From the NCBI GenBank assembly GCA_009773515.1, contig WSXX01000017.1:1-64000 (forward strand): 64,000 bases of DNA, given 5' to 3'. Positions 50,405-60,037 of this stretch are shown here, piece by piece; the stretch's first letter is position 1; every line of letters begins with the position of its first letter. Below the pieces are notes generated by a model that saw nothing but the letters and a program-made list of their open reading frames with translations, was not told the origin of the DNA and ran no database searches. Both the position numbers and the translations under genes were made by a program. The DNA comes from Bacteroidota bacterium. Lineage in GTDB: Bacteria > Bacteroidota > Bacteroidia > Bacteroidales > Lentimicrobiaceae.

Positions 50405-50482
50405 TGTGTTTATTTGGTTTTGGATAGTTTTTTACAACTACAGAACGTATAAGCCTCAATATTGTTGAATATCTCGCTCAAT

Positions 50483-50507
50483 AAAAAAGGACCTCAAATG
50501 AGATCCT
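50483..50507 (-). terminator. Intrinsic terminator after the LolA-like gene
   Basis: AGGACCTC (50488-50495) pairs with GAGATCCT (50500-50507) with one mismatch, and on the minus strand it is followed by a T run at 50483-50487, 25 bases past the stop codon. Confidence 0.75.
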
Positions 50508-50531
50508 GTTTTATTTTCGTGCTTTTAATGT

Positions 50532-51158
50532 TTACCGCATGTCAATTTCATCTACTCCCGGATGATCTGCTGCTCTGAAAGTAAACATACTGTCTTTAAA
50601 TGGAGCATCTGTTTCAAACTTATTGACTGTGTAAGTGTAAGAACTTCCGTTTTTATCATAAATAGTCAGACTATTCACAATTTTCCTGGTCTTGTCAGTC
50701 GTGACTTTTACTTTATTGAAGTTCTTCTTTTGTATCGGAGTCAATTCAATAATGTATTGTTTTGCAGTTTCCTGAAGCAGTTTTGCCTTGAAATTCTCGT
50801 TATAGGTTGACAACAGATTGGTAGGGGTGAAGCTGTCGTCGTCTTTGCTGGCATTGTTGATCTGAACTTCATTTGCATCTTTCAGAAATGTCCATACAGT
50901 TTTTCCATCGCTGATTACTTCCTGTCCTGAAAATGAAAGTTTGTAACTGTCACCTTTTGAAACAAGAGTCCCATTAAAACTTTCGCTGATTTTCTGCGCT
51001 GGATTCTCCATTTTATAGGTAAAATCAATCTTGATCGTTTTAAAAGATTTTGTTTTGGCAGAAACTTCGTCGAGTATCGTTCTTGCTTTTTTGTCGGACT
51101 GACCAGAAACGGAGACAGCCAATAGAATTATAAATGCAGATAAAATCAGGTTTTTCAT
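50532..51158 (-). CDS. lolA: LolA-family outer-membrane lipoprotein carrier
   Basis: A 208-residue periplasmic protein (signal ends SVSGQ) with a LolA-like half-barrel: FKTIKIDFTYKMENPAQK, GTLVSKGDSYKLSFSGQEVISDGKTVW, and PTNLLSTYNENFKAKLL. LolA shuttles lipoproteins from LolCDE to the outer membrane. It lies 11 bases after ftsK in the same direction, an arrangement often seen in Bacteroidetes and similar to the ftsK-lolA order of Proteobacteria. Sequence is divergent, so the identification is at family level. Confidence 0.85.
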   Translation of the reverse strand: MKNLILSAFIILLAVSVSGQSDKKARTILDEVSAKTKSFKTIKIDFTYKMENPAQKISESFNGTLVSKGDSYKLSFSGQEVISDGKTVWTFLKDANEVQINNASKDDDSFTPTNLLSTYNENFKAKLLQETAKQYIIELTPIQKKNFNKVKVTTDKTRKIVNSLTIYDKNGSSYTYTVNKFETDAPFKDSMFTFRAADHPGVDEIDMR

Positions 51159-51169
51159 GAAATTTGGTT

Positions 51170-53698
51170 TTAATAAGGGATATTATTACCCCTGTGGTCA
51201 GAGTTGATGTCTTTCAAAAACTGTTCCAAAGCCATCTCATTGGCTACTTTTACTTCTCTTGCTTTACTTCCTTCGAAAGGTCCGACAATTCCGGCAGCTT
51301 CCAACTGGTCTATAATTCGGCCTGCACGGTTATAACCGAGCTTGAGTTTACGTTGAAGCAAAGAAGTACTTCCCTGTTGGGTCTGAACAATCAATCTTGC
51401 GGCATCTTCGAACAATTCATCTCTTTCTGAAGGGTCAAAATCAACTTCTTTTGTGTCTTGTTCATCTGCAAATTCAGGCAGATTATAAGCATCGGGGTAA
51501 GCTCTTTGTGAACCGATAAAATCAGTAACCCTTTCAACTTCGTGGGTGTCAACAAAAGCACATTGCAGCCTTATCAGGTCACTTCCGGTTGAAAGAAGCA
51601 TATCGCCACGACCGACCAACTGATCAGCTCCACCGGTATCGAGAATGGTTCTGGAGTCAATCTTTGAAATAACCCGGAATGCTATACGCGCCGGGAAATT
51701 TGCCTTGATGGTTCCTGTAATGATGTTGACCGAAGGGCGCTGTGTTGCAATTACAAGATGAATGCCGATTGCACGTGCAAGCTGAGCAAGGCGGGTTAGT
51801 GGCGCTTCAATTTCTTTGCCGGCAGTCATAATCAGATCAGCAAACTCATCAATTACCACAATCAGATAAGGAAGAAAACGATGGCCATGCAACGGATTCA
51901 GCTTGCGCTCCACAAACCTTACATTGTATTCTTTTATATTTCTTACCTGAGCATCTTTTAGCAGGTCATAACGATTATCCATCTCAATATTGAGTGAATT
52001 CAGTGTTCTCACTACTTTGCGGGTATCGGTAATAATGGCTTCTTCCGAATCGGGAAGTTTGGCCAGAAAATGGCGTTCAATCTTTGAAAAAAGAGTTAAT
52101 TCTACTTTTTTCGGATCTATCATCACAAACTTCACCTGGGCCGGATGTTTCCGGTAAAGGATGGAGGCAATGATGGCATTTAATCCTACCGATTTCCCTT
52201 GTCCTGTTGCACCCGCCATAAGTATGTGGGGCATTTTGGTAAGGTCAGCAATATAAGGTTCGTTTTGAATGGTTTTACCCATTGCAAAAGGCAATTCATA
52301 GCGCGAATCCATGAATTTCTCAGAACCCATGATCGATTTCATCGAAACTATTTCGGGCTTCAGGTTAGGAACCTCAATGCCAATGGTTCCTTTTCCCGGA
52401 ATTGGTGCAATGATACGGATACCCATGGCTGCAAGGCTTAGGGCAATGTCATCTTCAAGGTTTTTGATTTTTGAAATCCTAACACCAGGAGCTGGAATAA
52501 TTTCGTAAAGTGTTACTGTAGGCCCAATGGTTGCTTTGATCTTGTCGATCTGAATACTGTAATTGGCCAGGGTGTCAACAATCCGGTTTTTATTGGCTTC
52601 AAGCTCATCTTTCTGAACCGAGATGTTTGCTCCGCTGCCATAATCGTCAAGCAAATCAAGCGTAGGATACTGATAATTCGGTAGTTCAAGGGTTGGGTCA
52701 AATTCTGTGTCGATGGTAAACCTTGGCAATTGATCGTTGTTAACAGGTTCTTTTTCAATTGCCTTGTTTACGACTGTAAATTCTACATCGGCAGCAGGTT
52801 TTGCAGGTTCGGGAGTATATGAGATTGTCTCAAATCCATTTTCTGAAACAGGCTTTACAGGTGTAGTCTTATCCTCAACTTTATCTACCGGTTTCTTCAG
52901 TTCATTTTCGCCATGATCAATTGAAAACTCAACCGTGTTGTATTTGTCTTCCGGAATTGCATTCTGGCTGTTTTTCTTACTGTTTGAATACGCTAAATCT
53001 TTGTTGGTTATATCTTCAGTTTCATCATCTTCACCAGGATCTGCGGGCCTTTTTGGCATTTCAAGCGGCATATTGAAAGCCAGCACAAGAATCGCAATCA
53101 AAGTAAAAATCAAACCAATTGCAGCTCCTGTTTTTCCCAGTACACCCTGCAGCCACTGTGCAGACTGATATCCGGTAACACCGCCCAATATCGCATAAGC
53201 AGTATTCTGGAAAATAAATCCGAGTGCTACAGGAAGCCAGATTAACCCGAGCAGAGAATTTCTGAACGTCTTGCCTGTGGGCAACAGTGAAACACCCATT
53301 GCCATGCGGAAACCCGAAACAATAAGCACAAGAATAATAAGAAAAGCGGCAATTCCAAATCCTTTTTTAATTAAAAGTATCGACAAAGCAGCTCCAAGGC
53401 GGCCTGCCCAGTTTGCAGCTTCAACGTCGGTATCAAACAGAATACTTTTAAACGAGAAAGTAGAGAACAGATCGTCAGAAGCCCAGTTAAAATAAAGAAA
53501 TAAGTAAGAAGAGAAAGCAAAGAGAAGGTAGATGCCCAGCAAAATAAAAAATATACCGGTTATTTTCACAGCACGACCATCGCGCACCCATGAAGGCAGC
53601 AAGGGAAGTTTGCTTCCTGATTTCTTGGTCTTCAGCGGTTTATCTTCAAACTCATCTTTGAAGGCACTTTTTTTAAGGGTATTTCCCTTTTTAGCCAT
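51170..53698 (-). CDS. ftsK: DNA translocase FtsK/SpoIIIE
   Basis: Pumps DNA during chromosome segregation at the division septum. The 842-residue protein has four N-terminal membrane helices (residues about 45-215), an acidic, Pro/Glu-rich linker (220-350), the FtsK alpha and motor domains with Walker A AGATGQGKSVGLN and Walker B VVIDEFADLIM, and a C-terminal winged-helix gamma domain (STSLLQRKLKLGYNRAGRIID) that reads polar DNA motifs. All parts are in the normal order and length. A TATTTTTG promoter element lies 21-28 bases upstream. Transcribed with the lolA-like gene. Confidence 0.97.
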   Translation of the reverse strand: MAKKGNTLKKSAFKDEFEDKPLKTKKSGSKLPLLPSWVRDGRAVKITGIFFILLGIYLLFAFSSYLFLYFNWASDDLFSTFSFKSILFDTDVEAANWAGRLGAALSILLIKKGFGIAAFLIILVLIVSGFRMAMGVSLLPTGKTFRNSLLGLIWLPVALGFIFQNTAYAILGGVTGYQSAQWLQGVLGKTGAAIGLIFTLIAILVLAFNMPLEMPKRPADPGEDDETEDITNKDLAYSNSKKNSQNAIPEDKYNTVEFSIDHGENELKKPVDKVEDKTTPVKPVSENGFETISYTPEPAKPAADVEFTVVNKAIEKEPVNNDQLPRFTIDTEFDPTLELPNYQYPTLDLLDDYGSGANISVQKDELEANKNRIVDTLANYSIQIDKIKATIGPTVTLYEIIPAPGVRISKIKNLEDDIALSLAAMGIRIIAPIPGKGTIGIEVPNLKPEIVSMKSIMGSEKFMDSRYELPFAMGKTIQNEPYIADLTKMPHILMAGATGQGKSVGLNAIIASILYRKHPAQVKFVMIDPKKVELTLFSKIERHFLAKLPDSEEAIITDTRKVVRTLNSLNIEMDNRYDLLKDAQVRNIKEYNVRFVERKLNPLHGHRFLPYLIVVIDEFADLIMTAGKEIEAPLTRLAQLARAIGIHLVIATQRPSVNIITGTIKANFPARIAFRVISKIDSRTILDTGGADQLVGRGDMLLSTGSDLIRLQCAFVDTHEVERVTDFIGSQRAYPDAYNLPEFADEQDTKEVDFDPSERDELFEDAARLIVQTQQGSTSLLQRKLKLGYNRAGRIIDQLEAAGIVGPFEGSKAREVKVANEMALEQFLKDINSDHRGNNIPY

Positions 53699-53718
53699 AT
53701 TGTGACGATTCTATGTTG

Positions 53719-53726
53719 CAAAAATA
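53719..53726 (-). promoter_or_regulatory. Promoter -7 box for ftsK-lolA
   Basis: TATTTTTG followed by C on the minus strand matches TAnnTTTG and ends 20 bases before the ftsK start codon. Confidence 0.55.
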
Positions 53727-53840
53727 CAAAAAACCGGTTGATTGACCCGAATTACAACAAACCTGATATTTATTCAGGCAACTGCAGCTCGTATGGCCGG
53801 ATCATCCGGTTTTTCCGCGTTGTATCGCTGAATGTCAATG

Positions 53841-54509
53841 TTAATTTCCTCCGAACATCTGCCTGAGCTCCTCAGGAGTAGTTTCTTTGTAATCAGAAGG
53901 TACTTCGAAATCTTTGTTTGATACTTTGCCTTTTTCAACACTTGTGGCAATCATATACATATTCATGCCTTGCATTTTGTAGTTGAATTCAAGGGGAATT
54001 CCAGGTAAGGTGCGGTATTCATTGTCATAAAAGATTTTGTTATTGCCGATATCTTCTGTATAATATACAATGATCGGGTTTTCTTTTGATCTTTCATCAC
54101 CGTAATGGATTTCTGCTTTTTTACAAACGAATCCGGCAATTTCCTTAGTCTCCGGTTTGGTTTCTACGATAGGTTCTTTGCCTGCCGGTCTGCCTGCTGT
54201 GCCTTTGGGTTTCATCGCAACTTTTTGGCCCATCAGGTCTAGCAGTAACATTGTAGTTTGTGCATCGGCATCTAATAGAACAATCTGACTGATTGTGCCC
54301 ATCATTAATTCAATTCTTGCCTTGTTTCCGTTTAGCAAAACCTTCATTGTTTGTGGGGTTCCGGTCTGCTGATCGTCTGTTTTGGCATCGGGAGTAGTAA
54401 TTTTATAGTTGATCGTTCCCTTGAAAGCTGAGCCGGGTCGCTGAGCCATCAGGGTTCCAACGCTGACAAATGAAAGTAGTATCAGTGTTAAAAAAATGGT
54501 TTTTTTCAT
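53841..54509 (-). CDS. DUF4412-type exported protein
   Basis: A 222-residue exported protein. The signal peptide (MKKTIFLTLILLSF..., cleaved near LMAQ) is followed by GSAFKGTINYKITTPD and strands typical of DUF4412 (KVLLNGNKARIELMMG, IAGFVCKKAEIHY, YRTLPGIPLEFNYKMQGM), a LolA-like half-barrel fold in some relatives. Function unknown. It starts 25 bases after the cyclophilin gene and ends the parA-to-here run. The start at 54509 gives the signal peptide; an upstream frame to 54554 adds 15 polar residues. Confidence 0.75.
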   Translation of the reverse strand: MKKTIFLTLILLSFVSVGTLMAQRPGSAFKGTINYKITTPDAKTDDQQTGTPQTMKVLLNGNKARIELMMGTISQIVLLDADAQTTMLLLDLMGQKVAMKPKGTAGRPAGKEPIVETKPETKEIAGFVCKKAEIHYGDERSKENPIIVYYTEDIGNNKIFYDNEYRTLPGIPLEFNYKMQGMNMYMIATSVEKGKVSNKDFEVPSDYKETTPEELRQMFGGN

Positions 54510-54534
54510 CCTGTTAAGTATTTGAGGTTGATGC

Positions 54535-54981
54535 TTATTCGTTTTCAGTTTCAATTATTGTGATACTCGTAATCTTATCTCCACCTCTGATTTTATCAAT
54601 CACATCAAGTCCTTCGAATACCTTGCCAAAACAGGTGTGGTTTCTGTCGAGGTGGGCTGTATTCTGACGGCTATGACAGATAAAGAACTGAGAACCACCG
54701 GTATTGCGGCCTGCATGTGCCATTGACAATACGCCTCTGTCATGGTATTGGTTATCACCATTGAGTTCGCAATTGATTGAATATCCGGGTCCACCGGCGC
54801 CGGTTCCGTTCGGGCAACCTCCCTGTATCACAAATTCAGGAATTACCCTGTGAAAGGTTAAACCGTTATAGAAACCTTTTTTTGAAAGTTTTACAAAGTT
54901 ATCGACGGTATTGGGTGCGTCATTTTCGAAAAAACGGACTTTCATTAATCCCTTTTCGGTATGAATTTCTGCAGTAATCAT
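54535..54981 (-). CDS. Cyclophilin-type peptidyl-prolyl isomerase
   Basis: A 148-residue cytoplasmic isomerase without signal peptide. Catalytic and substrate-binding elements are present: [13 protein letters not shown] with the Arg, then [27 protein letters not shown] and [10 protein letters not shown]. It catalyses proline cis-trans isomerisation in protein folding. It follows lepB by 20 bases. Identification is secure at family level; ppiA versus ppiB naming is not decidable here. Confidence 0.96.
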   Translation of the reverse strand: MITAEIHTEKGLMKVRFFENDAPNTVDNFVKLSKKGFYNGLTFHRVIPEFVIQGGCPNGTGAGGPGYSINCELNGDNQYHDRGVLSMAHAGRNTGGSQFFICHSRQNTAHLDRNHTCFGKVFEGLDVIDKIRGGDKITSITIIETENE

Positions 54982-55001
54982 AGTTTTTGAGGTTTTGAAA
55001 A

Positions 55002-56510
55002 TTATTTAATGGTTCTGAAAAGTTTGTTAAATCTTATTTTTCCTCCAAAGAGAGGTTTGTTGTTATCCAGAGAAAGCCATACAAATACTGCTTTTCCAAC
55101 AATATGATCGTAAGGTACAAAGCCCCAGAAGCGCGAGTCAGCTGAATTATGGCGGTTATCTCCCATCATCCAGTAGTAATCCATTTTAAATGTGTATGTT
55201 GTGGCAGGATTGCCGTTTATCATAATCCTGTCTCCGATAACCTCCAGCGAATTGTTTTCGTAATTCTTGATAATCCTGGAATAAAGTACAATGTTTTTGG
55301 TGTTCAGCTCAACGGTGGTTCCTGCTTTCGGAATTACCAGCGGCCCATAATTGTCGAAATTCCATGGGTATGCTGAATCAAATGGGAAAATGTAAGGTTG
55401 CCAGAATCCTTCGGGCTGAATGATTTGTTTTACCTCTTTGACATTGATAAACCCTTTGATTTTTTCAACAGAATTTTGGGTCAGCGTCAGCATCATTTCA
55501 TCAGGACCGGTCATCATGATATCCTCAATTATATCGAGTTTTTCAAGTGCCTTTGGATTAATTTTGCTGCCATCTGTTCTTACCAGATACTTAAACTGAC
55601 TGTTTTCAGGCAGTTCAGATGATTTTCCATTTATAAAAACAACCTGATTTTTTATCTGAAGCGTATCACCGGGCACAGCAACGCAGCGTTTGATGTAGTT
55701 TTCTCTTTTATCCACAGGGCGTGCAACTACCTCGCCGAAATTTGCCTTATCATTCCAGACCCTTTGCCTGCCATAGTCGCGCGTAAGTGCATAATAACTC
55801 TGATTCTGAACCTTAAGTGCAACAGTATCGCCATCAGGGTAATTGAAAACGACCACATCATTTCTTTCTAAAGAGGTATAACCAGGAAAACGATAATAGG
55901 GAAGTTTAATCCATTCAACGTAAGATTTGGCACTTTCGCTCAAAGGCATGGTGTGATGAACAAAAGGAAAAGCCAGGGGAGTGTTCGGCACTTTTGGGCC
56001 ATAACTTAATTTGCTCACAAATAGAAAATCGCCGACCAATAATGATTTCTCCATCGAAGAAGTAGGAATCGTATAAGCTTCAATCATAAATGTACGGATG
56101 ATTGTTGCGGCAATTACGGCAAAAATAATGGCATCAACCCATTCCCTCACCGGGGTTTTTCTGATTTTAACCCTGTTTACGGGCAACGTGTATTGTTTCT
56201 CTCTTTTTATGCTTAGCCATGGCAGATAAGCATAGGGGAATAATACGGCTAAAGCCTGACTGCCAAGATCATGAATTTTATAACATTTCAGGGTTTCAAC
56301 AACCATCAGCATCACCATGAATGCATTGATGAATGGCATAAACAGAAAAATAAACCACCATAAAGGTTTGTCAAGAATCTTTAACCAGATGTAGTAATTG
56401 AATACGGGCAAGGCTGAAAACCATCCTTTGTGGCCTGCTGTTTCAAAAGTTTTCCAGAGTAAAACCGGAAAAAAAATTATGATCAGAATCAGTAAAAAAG
56501 TTGGTGACAT
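55002..56510 (-). CDS. lepB: Signal peptidase I
   Basis: Cleaves signal peptides from exported proteins on the periplasmic side of the inner membrane. The 502-residue protein has hydrophobic helices at the N-terminus, then the S26 peptidase domain. The catalytic Ser152 lies in [15 protein letters not shown], and the general-base Lys is in [13 protein letters not shown]; the [16 protein letters not shown] box follows. A long insertion between Lys and the MMGDNR box, typical of Bacteroidetes enzymes, makes it larger than the E. coli one. The start at 56510 (MSPTFLL) was chosen over 56558 because it directly precedes the first helix. Co-transcribed with dapB. Confidence 0.94.
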   Translation of the reverse strand: MSPTFLLILIIIFFPVLLWKTFETAGHKGWFSALPVFNYYIWLKILDKPLWWFIFLFMPFINAFMVMLMVVETLKCYKIHDLGSQALAVLFPYAYLPWLSIKREKQYTLPVNRVKIRKTPVREWVDAIIFAVIAATIIRTFMIEAYTIPTSSMEKSLLVGDFLFVSKLSYGPKVPNTPLAFPFVHHTMPLSESAKSYVEWIKLPYYRFPGYTSLERNDVVVFNYPDGDTVALKVQNQSYYALTRDYGRQRVWNDKANFGEVVARPVDKRENYIKRCVAVPGDTLQIKNQVVFINGKSSELPENSQFKYLVRTDGSKINPKALEKLDIIEDIMMTGPDEMMLTLTQNSVEKIKGFINVKEVKQIIQPEGFWQPYIFPFDSAYPWNFDNYGPLVIPKAGTTVELNTKNIVLYSRIIKNYENNSLEVIGDRIMINGNPATTYTFKMDYYWMMGDNRHNSADSRFWGFVPYDHIVGKAVFVWLSLDNNKPLFGGKIRFNKLFRTIK

Positions 56511-56577
56511 TTTTAAGTTTTTAGTTGCACGTTGCCTTAAACTGCAGTTTAAGTGCAATATTAGTATTTTTTTTCGA

Positions 56578-57303
56578 TTAATTAATTCTGAGCATATCCA
56601 ACATGCCGAAACATCCTTTCTTTCCGATAAGCCATTCAGCGGCTTTTACTGCTCCCATTGCCAGTCCTTGTCTGTTGTGGCTGGTGTGTTTGATTTCAAT
56701 ATTATCAGTTGCAGATGCCCATGTTACAATATGTGTGCCGGGTATTTCACCCGTTCTTTCACTTGAAACAGAAACATGGTCTGGCTTTTGATCAGGTGCT
56801 GAAACCCAGCCCTGACGGTATTCTGAGTGATTCTCTTTTATCCCTTTGGCCAGTTCTATTGCAGTGCCGCTTGGAGCATCTAACTTATGGATGTGATGAA
56901 TTTCGTGAATGTGTGGCTGATATTCAGGGTAATCTTCCAGCAATTCAGCCAACCTGCGGTTAATTTCAAAAAAAATGTTTACCCCGATGCTGAAATTCGG
57001 AGCATAAAAAAATGATTTATTCTCGTTCCGGCATCTTGATTGCGCAGCCAAAACACCTGCTTCCCAACCTGTGGTGCCGGAGACTACAGGTATTCCAAGG
57101 TCAAAACATTTATTCACTGCTTCAGAAGCTGACTGAGGCAAACTGAAATCGATAACTACATCACACTGCAAAAGTAAATCGCGGTTTTCGTCCCAGTCTG
57201 CTGGTTTGTCTGTTTTGCAAAGTATTGAATGTCCGGCTTTAAGGGCAGCTTTTTCGACCTCTTTTCCCATTTTGCCATAGCCTGAAAGTGCAATTTTCAA
57301 CAT
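56578..57303 (-). CDS. dapB: 4-hydroxy-tetrahydrodipicolinate reductase
   Basis: Reduces dihydrodipicolinate to tetrahydrodipicolinate using NAD(P)H in lysine and diaminopimelate synthesis. The 241-residue length is normal. The nucleotide-binding loop is GYGKMGKE at residues 8-15, and the catalytic signature is EIHHIHKLDAPSGTA, with the SERTGEIPGTH motif after it. Diaminopimelate feeds peptidoglycan, which fits its place in a cell-envelope-rich unit between DUF5683 and lepB. Confidence 0.97.
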   Translation of the reverse strand: MLKIALSGYGKMGKEVEKAALKAGHSILCKTDKPADWDENRDLLLQCDVVIDFSLPQSASEAVNKCFDLGIPVVSGTTGWEAGVLAAQSRCRNENKSFFYAPNFSIGVNIFFEINRRLAELLEDYPEYQPHIHEIHHIHKLDAPSGTAIELAKGIKENHSEYRQGWVSAPDQKPDHVSVSSERTGEIPGTHIVTWASATDNIEIKHTSHNRQGLAMGAVKAAEWLIGKKGCFGMLDMLRIN

Positions 57304-57308
57304 CTTCG

Positions 57309-57941
57309 TTATTTTAAAGTGAGGCAGAAACTTATTCCGTTAGAATGGGGCAAAAGATTGTTCTGAGCAGGAATTATTGCTGGTTTAATTCTTATTGCCA
57401 GATCATCAGAAATATCATAATCGAAGAAGTGTGCATCTACTGCCGCATCAACAAGATTGAGAATATACCAGACCGCGCTGTAGATAATGTTCAACTCTAC
57501 TTTGCGCCGGTAAAAGTCGCGTCCTCTGAGTAAGTCACTGGTGTTTGGATATTTGGTAACATATTCATTAACCGGTTCACCTGGTTCATCGTTTGCAATA
57601 AACCTATAAGCAGCGGTGAATTTCAACATCTCATCTCTGTTTATTTTTATGGAATAGCCAAGATAGCCAAATCCGGCATAAATTACAGGGATTTTCCAGT
57701 ATTTTTTGTTGTATGCCTGACCAAGCCCCGGAAGAACAAGCGAATAAATGGTTGCTTTATGCGCTGAATGTGAAGTTACAGTTGAGGTATCTGTCAGCAC
57801 TCCATCTTTGGTAATAACCAGAGTTGTATCTTGAGAATATACATTCAGCGAACAGGTCATTAAAACAAGTAAAACCGCCTTTAGAATAAAAGCGGTTCTT
57901 TTCTTACACTCTTTTGAAGCTGCAGCGTCAGGTATCTTCAT
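57309..57941 (-). CDS. DUF5683 family membrane protein
   Basis: A 210-residue protein. A hydrophobic segment near residues 18-36 (AFILKAVLLVLMTCSLNVYSQ) is followed by the DUF5683 motif SLVLPGLGQAYNKKYWKIPVIYAG, and an acidic, aromatic-rich second half (FYRRKVELNIIYSAVWYIL). In Bacteroidetes it commonly sits between parB and dapB, as here. Function is unknown. It is 21 bases after parB, and the neighbouring dapB begins 5 bases after its stop. Confidence 0.82.
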   Translation of the reverse strand: MKIPDAAASKECKKRTAFILKAVLLVLMTCSLNVYSQDTTLVITKDGVLTDTSTVTSHSAHKATIYSLVLPGLGQAYNKKYWKIPVIYAGFGYLGYSIKINRDEMLKFTAAYRFIANDEPGEPVNEYVTKYPNTSDLLRGRDFYRRKVELNIIYSAVWYILNLVDAAVDAHFFDYDISDDLAIRIKPAIIPAQNNLLPHSNGISFCLTLK

Positions 57942-57962
57942 CTTATTGTGAAACTTATTGCT

Positions 57963-58859
57963 CTAACGGGAAATAAGTTCTTCAAGTATATTTTTTAACT
58001 GTTTTTGTGAATTGAAACTAATCACAATGTTACCTTTTCCTTTGTCGTTCAGACTCACATTTACTTTTGTATTAAAACGACCGGCAACCTGATCACGATA
58101 ATTCTCAACCTCAGCAGGTATCTGTACGGTAGTTTTTTCTTTGGGTGCTGACGTTTGTTTGTTAAGGTTTCGGGCAATTTCCTCAACTTCTCTTACCGAT
58201 AAATCTTTGGCAACAATGTTCCGCAGAATGGTAGTTTGTGTAAGTTCGTCATCAATGTTGATAAGCGCTCTGGCATGCCCCATTGTTATTTTATTGTCGC
58301 GGACAGCCACCTGAACTTCAACCGGAAGTTTAAGAAGTCTGATGTAGTTTGTAACTGTTGACCGGTTTTTGCCAACCCTTTGACTCAACTCTTCCTGAGT
58401 CAGTTCACATTCGTCGATAAGTCGCTGATAGCTGATGGCAACCTCAAGGGCATTGAGATTCTCGCGTTGAATATTTTCTACCAGGGCCATTTCGAGCATT
58501 TGCTGATCGTTTGCAATCCTGATATAACACGGAATTTCAGTAAGGCCGACAATTTTTGAAGCTTTCAAACGGCGCTCTCCTGAAATCAGCTGATATTTGT
58601 CATAGCCCATTTTACGGACTGTAATCGGCTGAATTATGCCTTGTTCTCTGATGGAATCAGCAAGTTCGTTTAATGCTTCTATGTTAAACTCTTCTCTTGG
58701 CTGAAAAGGGTTTGACTCAATCTGTTCAACAGGAAGTGAGGCAATAGCACCAACAACAAAATCGCCGGAAATATCTTTGGATGTTATATCGGTTTCCGGA
58801 CTTTCAAGAATGGCGCTAAGTCCTCTTCCCAGAGCTTTTTTCTTAGGATTCATCGTCAA
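57963..58859 (-). CDS. parB: ParB/Spo0J chromosome-partitioning protein
   Basis: A 298-residue CTP-dependent DNA clamp that loads at parS. The N-terminal ParB/Srx domain holds the CTP-binding ISGERRLKASK motif and PFQPREEFN, followed by the helix-turn-helix (TQEELSQRVGKNRSTVTNYIRLLKLP) and GHARALINI. The C-terminal dimer domain lies at 255-298. Its start overlaps the end of parA by 17 bases, so translation is coupled. No parS-like palindrome (TGTTNCACGTGAAACA type) was found by eye in this window. Confidence 0.96.
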   Translation of the reverse strand: MTMNPKKKALGRGLSAILESPETDITSKDISGDFVVGAIASLPVEQIESNPFQPREEFNIEALNELADSIREQGIIQPITVRKMGYDKYQLISGERRLKASKIVGLTEIPCYIRIANDQQMLEMALVENIQRENLNALEVAISYQRLIDECELTQEELSQRVGKNRSTVTNYIRLLKLPVEVQVAVRDNKITMGHARALINIDDELTQTTILRNIVAKDLSVREVEEIARNLNKQTSAPKEKTTVQIPAEVENYRDQVAGRFNTKVNVSLNDKGKGNIVISFNSQKQLKNILEELISR

Positions 58860-59658
58860 TGTCTATTTGTTTTTCTGATGCTTTTAGTTTTGTGAGTTCG
58901 TTTTTTTGCAGAATCTCACGGGCCAGATTAAGGTAATTTACAGCACCGGTACTGTTAATATCGTGCATTATGATGGTTTCTCCAAAACTCGGAGCTTCGC
59001 CAAGCTTTGTATTGCGGCTGATCATGGTTTCAAAAACCATATCCTGAAAATGAGCTTTTACCTCATCCACAACCTGATTTGAAAGTCTGAGACGCGAATC
59101 GTACATGGTAAGCAGAATTCCTTCAATGTCAAGACCGGTATTCAGTCTCGACTGAACAATCTTGATGGTATTCAGTAGTTTTCCCAAACCTTCGAGCGCA
59201 AAATATTCACATTGAACAGGCACAATAACTGAATCGGCTGCAACCAGCGAATTTACAGTAATCAGACCAAGCGAAGGAGAACAATCAATCACAATAAAAT
59301 CATAATTATCTTTAATTTTATTGAGCACTTTCCGCATCATCTTCTCACGGTTTGGCTGGTTGATCATTTCAATTTCAGCGCCAACAAGATCAATGTGAGC
59401 AGGCAGCAGATCAAGATTCGGAGTTGCGGTATTAAGTATGATATTCTGAGGTTCAACCTCATCCATCAGGCACTCATAAATGCTGGTTTTAATATTCTTC
59501 GGATCAAAACCCACCCCTGAAGTTGAATTTGCCTGAGGGTCAGCATCAATAATAAGTGTCCGGTGCTCAAGTACAGCAAATGCAGCCCCAAGATTTATGG
59601 CTGTGGTTGTTTTACCAACTCCTCCTTTTTGGTTAGCAATTGCAATTATTTTTCCCAT
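58843..59658 (-). CDS. parA: ParA/Soj chromosome-partitioning ATPase
   Basis: A 271-residue Walker-type ATPase for chromosome segregation. The deviant Walker A motif is KGGVGKTT at residues 11-18, the Walker A' region TLIIDADPQANST and Walker B FIVIDCSPSLGLIT. It binds DNA non-specifically in the ATP form and works with ParB. First gene of the unit down to 53841. Its -7 box at 59722-59729 gives a predicted leader of about 55 bases. Confidence 0.97.
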   Translation of the reverse strand: MGKIIAIANQKGGVGKTTTAINLGAAFAVLEHRTLIIDADPQANSTSGVGFDPKNIKTSIYECLMDEVEPQNIILNTATPNLDLLPAHIDLVGAEIEMINQPNREKMMRKVLNKIKDNYDFIVIDCSPSLGLITVNSLVAADSVIVPVQCEYFALEGLGKLLNTIKIVQSRLNTGLDIEGILLTMYDSRLRLSNQVVDEVKAHFQDMVFETMISRNTKLGEAPSFGETIIMHDINSTGAVNYLNLAREILQKNELTKLKASEKQIDIDDES

Positions 59659-59721
59659 ATAACTTTAAGTGTCTGGATTTCAAGTTTATGACTGAGAGCT
59701 ATGGTTTCATTACTCACTTTA

Positions 59722-59729
59722 CAAAGGTA
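59722..59729 (-). promoter_or_regulatory. Promoter -7 box for parA, half of an inverted pair
   Basis: TACCTTTG on the minus strand is an exact TAnnTTTG match. A second TACCTTTG lies on the plus strand at 59756-59763; together they form a perfect 10-bp inverted repeat (59721-59730 with 59755-59764) around 24 bases. Confidence 0.5.
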
Positions 59730-59986
59730 TAATTTTTTAAACTCCCGCAAGAAGATACCTTTGTACGGTTCCTATTTTTCCTTCTAAAGTTATCAACAAA
59801 TTGACCTTCAATCTGGTCCGGGATTTCAGAAGTTATAACTCCGGGATGTCTTATTATCCTTGAAATCCAACATATGCATATCAGAAATGCAATATAGGTT
59901 GGGTTTTAAAAGTAATTTCTGAAAGCTTAACTGCCTTTTATCGGCTATAATTTTACCATAATCACCCTTTATCAAGCAAAAAAAAG

Positions 59987-59994
59987 TAATTTTG
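59987..59994 (+). promoter_or_regulatory. Promoter -7 box for nusB
   Basis: TAATTTTG followed by CC matches TAnnTTTG and ends 43 bases before the nusB start. The 379-bp spacer between parA and nusB otherwise shows only the inverted -7 pair. Confidence 0.5.
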
Positions 59995-60037
59995 CCGACC
60001 GAAAGGGATTTTAAGTTCATTTACATAATAAAGTTCA

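Noticed and set aside
53797-53814. CCGGATCATCCGG with T run, terminator-like on the plus strand
   Set aside because: No plus-strand gene ends nearby, and on the minus strand there is no T run after it, so it does not terminate the DUF4412 unit.
57963-59658. A parS site near parAB
   Set aside because: No sequence close to the parS consensus was seen by eye in the parAB region.
59785-59793. DnaA-box-like TTATCAACA near parA
   Set aside because: A single imperfect 9-mer without a cluster, AT-rich unwinding region or dnaA nearby does not support an origin.
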